Below, in pieces: positions 60,433 through 64,000 of a DNA stretch of 64,000 nucleotides. The DNA is from Streptomyces sp. SUK 48 (lineage in GTDB: Bacteria; Actinomycetota; Actinomycetes; Streptomycetales; Streptomycetaceae). Where the stretch lies: positions 7,168,001-7,232,000 of the forward strand of contig NZ_CP045740.1 of the NCBI RefSeq assembly GCF_009650765.1, written 5' to 3'. Position 1 is the first letter of the stretch, and each line of letters starts with the position of its first letter. The notes under the pieces were generated by a model. It was given only the letters and a program-made list of their open reading frames with translations, was not told the DNA's origin and did not search any database. The position numbers and the translations under genes are program-made.

Positions 60433-61751
60433 GGGGCCCGCGCACCGAGCGGGGCCGGCTGGCGCTGGTCCTCGCCCTCGCCGCCGCCGTGACCGCGTTC
60501 ACCGCGACCGTGCCGCTGCTGCGCGGCTTCTTCGACCTGCGCGTCTACTACGGCACCGTGCACACCTGGGTGCACCACGGCGGCCTGATCTACGACTACC
60601 GGGTGCCGGGCACGGGGTACGGCTTCACGTATCCGCCGTTCGCCGCGGTCCTCATGCTGCCGCTGGCCCTGCTCGGCCGGCACACCGCGATCGCCGCCTC
60701 CCTGGTGGTGAACGCGGCCGCGCTCGGCGTCGTCCTGCGCGTCCTGGCCGGCGACCGCCGGCGGCGGCACGGCTGGTACCGCTGGTCGCTGGCCCTGTGC
60801 GCGCTCGCGCTGTTCGAGCCCCTGCGGGACACCTTCAGCTTCGGGCAGGTCAATGTCGTACTCCTGGCCCTCGTGCTCACCGACGCCCGGCTGCTGACGA
60901 GCGGCCGGGACCGGTGGGCGGGCGCCGGGACCGGGCTCGCCGCGGCGATCAAGCTGACGCCGGCCCTGTTCATCGGGCTGCTGCTGCTCGCCGGGCGCCG
61001 CCGGGCCGCCGCGCGGGCGAGCGCCGTCGCCGCCGCCGTGACCGCGCTCGCCGCCGTGGTGGACCCGGCCGCCTCCCGGTTCTACTGGACCCGGGCGCTG
61101 TGGGACACCGGCCGGGTGGGCCGCCTGGACTACGTCTCCAACCAGTCGTTGCAGGGGGTGCTGGCCCGGCTCGGCGAGAGTGGCCGCCCGCTGTGGGTGC
61201 TCGCGGCGCTGGGCACGCTGGGCGTCTGGGCGTGGCGGAGCCGCCGGGCGGCGCTGGCCGGCGACTGGACCGCGGCCTTCGCCCTCACCGGGGCGGCCGC
61301 CTGCCTGGTCAGCCCGATCACCTGGGTGCACCACCTGGTGTGGCTGCTGCCCTCCTTCGCGGTCCTGCTGCGCGCCGGGCACCGGCGCGGCGCGGGCGCG
61401 CTGTACGCGGTGCTGTGCACCAGCGTGGTCTGGCTGTGGTGCGACGACGCCTCGGGTCTCGACGGCTTCCTCGGCAGCAACCTCTACACCTGGATCACCC
61501 TGGGCCTGCTGCTCGGTCTGCCGATCGGTCAGCCGCGCGCGGCCGTGTCCTTGCCCCGGTTCCTGCCCCTGGCCCGCAGCGCCAGCGCGATCCCGGCGGC
61601 GCCGAGACCGGCGAGTCCCGCTCCGACGGCGGTGCCCGACCAGTCGTCGTCGTCCGGCGCCCCGGACGTGGCCGCCGCCACCGGCGCGGCCGACGCGGCC
61701 GGGCGGGGCTTGGGCCGCAGCCCGTCCAGCGAGCCCACCGGATCCACCTGA
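60429..61751 (+). CDS. GT87-family (DUF2029) membrane mannosyltransferase-like protein
   Basis: ATG 60429 overlaps the previous stop as ATGA. The 440-aa protein has ten or more helices. FFDLRVYYGTVHTWVHHGGL holds the GT-C Asp, FTYPPFAAVLMLPLALLG and FSFGQVNVVLLALVLTDARL the family core, and SPITWVHHLVWLLPSFAVLL the late loop. The last 75 residues, from about PRAAVSLPR, are Ala/Pro/Ser-rich and run antisense to the carboxypeptidase gene over 223 bp. A natural stop near the last helix seems to have been lost. It probably acts with the upstream transferase on one glycan. Confidence 0.85.
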   Translation: MRGPRTERGRLALVLALAAAVTAFTATVPLLRGFFDLRVYYGTVHTWVHHGGLIYDYRVPGTGYGFTYPPFAAVLMLPLALLGRHTAIAASLVVNAAALGVVLRVLAGDRRRRHGWYRWSLALCALALFEPLRDTFSFGQVNVVLLALVLTDARLLTSGRDRWAGAGTGLAAAIKLTPALFIGLLLLAGRRRAAARASAVAAAVTALAAVVDPAASRFYWTRALWDTGRVGRLDYVSNQSLQGVLARLGESGRPLWVLAALGTLGVWAWRSRRAALAGDWTAAFALTGAAACLVSPITWVHHLVWLLPSFAVLLRAGHRRGAGALYAVLCTSVVWLWCDDASGLDGFLGSNLYTWITLGLLLGLPIGQPRAAVSLPRFLPLARSASAIPAAPRPASPAPTAVPDQSSSSGAPDVAAATGAADAAGRGLGRSPSSEPTGST

Positions 61752-62749
61752 CCGTCCGCCGCGAAGCCCCAGTCGAGCAGCTGGCGCGCCTCCTCGTACA
61801 CCTCGAACCCGTCGCCCGCCTGAGGGTTCATCACGGTCACCTCCAAGGTGCGCCCGCCCCGCCGGGCGGCGGCCACGAGGGTGTTGCCCGCGTTGGTGGT
61901 GTAGCCGTTCTTGACGCCGATCAGACCCGGGTAGGGCGCCACGCCGTCGGCGCCGGTGAGCAGCCGGTTGGTGTTCTCGATGGCGTACGGCGCCCCGTCG
62001 CCGGGGAACTCCGCCTGCGCGGTGGAGCAGTACGCGGCGAAGTCGGGGTTGCGCAGGCCCTCGCGGCCGAAGACGGCGAGGTCGTAGGCGGAGGACACCT
62101 GGCCGGGGGTGTCGTAGCCGTCCGGGGACAGCACATGGGTGTCCAGGGCGCCCAGGGCGCGGGCGTTGGTCTGCATCCGCTGGGCGGTGGTCCCCCAGCC
62201 GCCGTTGAGGGAGGCGAGCACGTGCACCGCGTCGTTGCCGGAGCTGAGGAAGACCCCCCGCCACAGGTCCGCCACCCGGTAGCTGTGGCCCTCCTCGACC
62301 CCGACCAGGCTGCTGCCCTCGGCGACGTCGGCCAACTCCTGGTAGCGCACGGTGTGCTGCATCGTGCCGGGCAGTTTCGGCAGCACGGTGAGGGCGAACA
62401 GGGTCTTCAGGGTGCTGGCGGGCGGCAGCGGCCGGTGGGCCTCGTTCGCGGCCAGCACCTGTCCGCTGCCCGCGTCGGCGACCAGCCAGGACAGCGCGGA
62501 GACGTCCGGCAGTCCGGGGGCGCTCCGGCGCGGGCGTACCTGCACGCCGGAGCGGTAGAGCAGGGCCGGGGCCGGGGTGGCCGCCCGGGGCGCGGGCGGC
62601 GCGGGCTCGCCGTCGCGGGGCAGCGCGCCGCTGTGGTGCCGCGCGGCGGCCGGCGCGGCGCCGGCCAGGGCCGGGGTGAACGCCAGCAGGCCCGCCACAC
62701 ACAGGGAACAGGCGGGTACGACCGCCCGGTATCTGAATCTGGTGCTCAT
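61529..62749 (-). CDS. D-alanyl-D-alanine carboxypeptidase
   Basis: ATG 62749 gives 406 aa with a signal peptide (about residues 10-33), a peptidase S11 domain (about 85-345) and a C-terminal membrane helix (about 373-392, AVGAGLAGLGAAGIALALRA) with a basic end. The motifs are PPASTLKTLF (nucleophile Ser and Lys), SSGNDAVH (SxN) and VKNGYT in place of KTGYT. It trims D-Ala from peptidoglycan stems. The minus-strand hexamer TACGTT (62761-62756) ends six bases before the ATG, so the gene may be leaderless. Confidence 0.9.
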   Translation of the reverse strand: MSTRFRYRAVVPACSLCVAGLLAFTPALAGAAPAAARHHSGALPRDGEPAPPAPRAATPAPALLYRSGVQVRPRRSAPGLPDVSALSWLVADAGSGQVLAANEAHRPLPPASTLKTLFALTVLPKLPGTMQHTVRYQELADVAEGSSLVGVEEGHSYRVADLWRGVFLSSGNDAVHVLASLNGGWGTTAQRMQTNARALGALDTHVLSPDGYDTPGQVSSAYDLAVFGREGLRNPDFAAYCSTAQAEFPGDGAPYAIENTNRLLTGADGVAPYPGLIGVKNGYTTNAGNTLVAAARRGGRTLEVTVMNPQAGDGFEVYEEARQLLDWGFAADGQVDPVGSLDGLRPKPRPAASAAPVAAATSGAPDDDDWSGTAVGAGLAGLGAAGIALALRARGRNRGKDTAARG

Positions 62750-62851
62750 ATGATCAACGTACGAATGGGAGTGATGGGCGCGCGTCGGCCGCGCCGTCCG
62801 GCCCAACGGAGCAACCCGGATGCCAGCGGAGCAACCCGGTTGCCGTACCGG

Positions 62852-64000
62852 TCAGCTCGCGGGCAGCGTCGGCAGGACCTGCCGCAGAAAGGCCGCGTTC
62901 CCGGGGGTGCGCCGCATCCGCTCCAGCAGGGTCTCCAGGCCCGCCGGGGCGCCCTCGCGCGAGCGCAGGGCGCGGCGCAGCCCGTGTGCGGCGCCCAACT
63001 CGGCCGGGGTGAGCAGCAGTTCCTCGCGGCGGGTGCCGGAGCCTTCGAGGTCCACGGCGGGGAAGACGCGCCGCCCGGCCAGTTCCCGGTCGAGGCGCAG
63101 CTCCATGTTGCCCGTGCTCTTCAGCTCCTCGAAGAAGTAGCCGTCGGCCCGGGAGCCCGTGTCCACCAGGGCGGTGGCCAGGATGGTGAGCGAGCCGCCC
63201 TCCTCGGCCTCCCGGGCGGCGCCGAAGAACCGCTTCGGGCCGATCAGCGCACCGGCGTCGACACCGCCGCTGAGGGTACGGCCGCCCGCGCCGGAGGCGT
63301 TGTTGTGCGCCCGGCACAGCCGGGTCAGCGAGTCCAGCAGCACGACGACGTCCTCGCCCGCCTCGACCAGCCGCTTGGCCCGTTCGACGACGAGTTCGGC
63401 GAGGGCGATGTGCTCCTTGGCCGTGCGGTCGAAGGTGGAGGCGTACACCTCGCCGCGCACGGTGCGGCGCATCTCGGTGACCTCCTCGGGGCGCTCGTCC
63501 AGCAGCAGCACCATCAGCCGGCACTCGGGGTGGTTCCCGGCGACGGCCGCGGCCAGCTGCCGCAGCAGCATGGTCTTGCCGCTCTTCGGCGGGGCCACGA
63601 GGAGGCCGCGCTGGCCCTTGCCGACCGGCGTGAACAGATCGGCGATGCGGCCGGCCAGTCCGGCGTCCGGGTGTTCCAGGCGCAGCCGGCGGCGCGGGTG
63701 CAGCGGGGTGAGGTCGCGGAAGTGCCGGCGCCCGGCGAGGCCGCCGGGCGCGCGGCCCTCGACCCGGGCGATCTCGGTCAGCGCGCGCTGCGCGCCCCGG
63801 GCGCCCTCGACGAGGTCGCCCTTGCGCAGCCCGTACCTGCGGATCAGCGCGGCCGGTACCTGCGGGTCGGCGGGGGTGGGGAGGAGCCCGGCGGCCCGCA
63901 GGTGCCCCTTCCCGTGCGCGTCGATGTCGAGTACGCCGGTGACGAGCCGGGCGGCCGGGGTCTGGAGCCCGACCGGAGGGTGTTCGAGTGTGGTGGTCAT
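62852..64000 (-). CDS. rho: Short Rho-type transcription termination factor (paralogue)
   Basis: The 382-aa reading begins at the last bases of the window; an earlier start beyond the edge cannot be excluded. It has a short OB-fold-like N-terminal part (about 1-75), RHFRDLTPLHPRRRLRLE, the P-loop APPKSGKTMLLRQL (about 137-145), LLLDERPEEVTEMRR, the Walker B LLDSLTRLCRAHN, the Q-loop-like GGRTLSGGVDAGAL and the R-loop GPKRFFGAAREAEEGGSLT, all diagnostic of Rho. It lacks the long basic insertion usual in actinobacterial Rho, so it is probably a second, specialised copy. Confidence 0.88.
   Translation of the reverse strand: MTTTLEHPPVGLQTPAARLVTGVLDIDAHGKGHLRAAGLLPTPADPQVPAALIRRYGLRKGDLVEGARGAQRALTEIARVEGRAPGGLAGRRHFRDLTPLHPRRRLRLEHPDAGLAGRIADLFTPVGKGQRGLLVAPPKSGKTMLLRQLAAAVAGNHPECRLMVLLLDERPEEVTEMRRTVRGEVYASTFDRTAKEHIALAELVVERAKRLVEAGEDVVVLLDSLTRLCRAHNNASGAGGRTLSGGVDAGALIGPKRFFGAAREAEEGGSLTILATALVDTGSRADGYFFEELKSTGNMELRLDRELAGRRVFPAVDLEGSGTRREELLLTPAELGAAHGLRRALRSREGAPAGLETLLERMRRTPGNAAFLRQVLPTLPAS

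Noticed and set aside
1..64000. tRNA genes, rRNA, CRISPR arrays, prophage or biosynthetic gene clusters
   Set aside because: No cloverleaf with a GGTTCGA arm, no spaced identical repeats, no phage structural genes, and no PKS, NRPS or RiPP core genes were seen.

Overview
The window is 64 kb of very GC-rich DNA with the layout of a streptomycete chromosome: strongly GC-biased third codon positions, GTG starts, long antisense open frames, TANNNT -10 boxes, a GH18 chitinase, SpoIIE-type phosphatases, LuxR/MalT-type giant regulators and lipoprotein N-acyltransferase. No rRNA, tRNA, CRISPR array, intact insertion sequence, prophage or obvious biosynthetic gene cluster is visible. It reads as ordinary chromosome with a few small scars, not as a mobile island.

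Layout. 1-6420: a truncated membrane hydrolase, a beta-helix/AAA ATPase fusion, an Rv1733c-like membrane protein, a MOSC protein and a small conserved tyrosine/glutamine-rich protein. 6730-14909: a double TerD-domain protein, an HpnB-like glycosyltransferase, then six consecutive plus-strand genes (racemase, membrane protein, GNAT, Lnt, Nudix, 3-hydroxybutyrate dehydrogenase) that all seem to be transcribed without a leader, and a flavin-type PPOX protein. 14993-25190: oleate hydratase diverges from a complete arginine deiminase operon (antiporter, arcA, arcB, arcC), followed by a PAS/SpoIIE phosphatase with anti-sigma kinase domain, a universal stress protein and a ribosome-hibernation-type protein. 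Three 14-bp palindromes of one class (GGGNCGNNCGNCCC) lie upstream of the arc, usp and hpf genes, which suggests one low-energy or hypoxia regulon.

25450-34592: an orphan molybdenum-hydroxylase FAD subunit, a VOC/MarR pair with two matching operators, a scar made of two gene remnants and a dispersed repeat, a PAS-GAF-SpoIIE phosphatase with a 21-bp minisatellite at its N terminus, a FUSC transporter and a secreted chitinase-like protein. 34916-43741: an ECF sigma factor fused to a zinc-finger, transmembrane and CAP module; a TetR/MMPL efflux pair with three operators; msrA; a MalT-type LuxR regulator followed by a 65-aa protein. 43788-51781: ion channel, SHOCT and DUF7144 membrane proteins, NAD kinase, a 49-aa acidic protein, an NCS1 permease, SseB-like protein, a pore-like membrane protein and a second MarR/VOC unit.

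52070-64000: a coupled fluoride-channel operon (crcB, DUF190, crcB), uppP, a GntR regulator whose operator overlaps its own start, then asparaginase, aspartase and glutaminase, which together release ammonia from Asn, Asp and Gln; two polyprenol-dependent glycosyltransferases; a D-Ala-D-Ala carboxypeptidase; and a short second Rho factor at the right edge.

Confidence is highest for well-known enzyme families and for sites with exact symmetry. Regulatory assignments (DevR/OsdR-type, DasR-type) rest on motif resemblance recalled from the literature and are inference.
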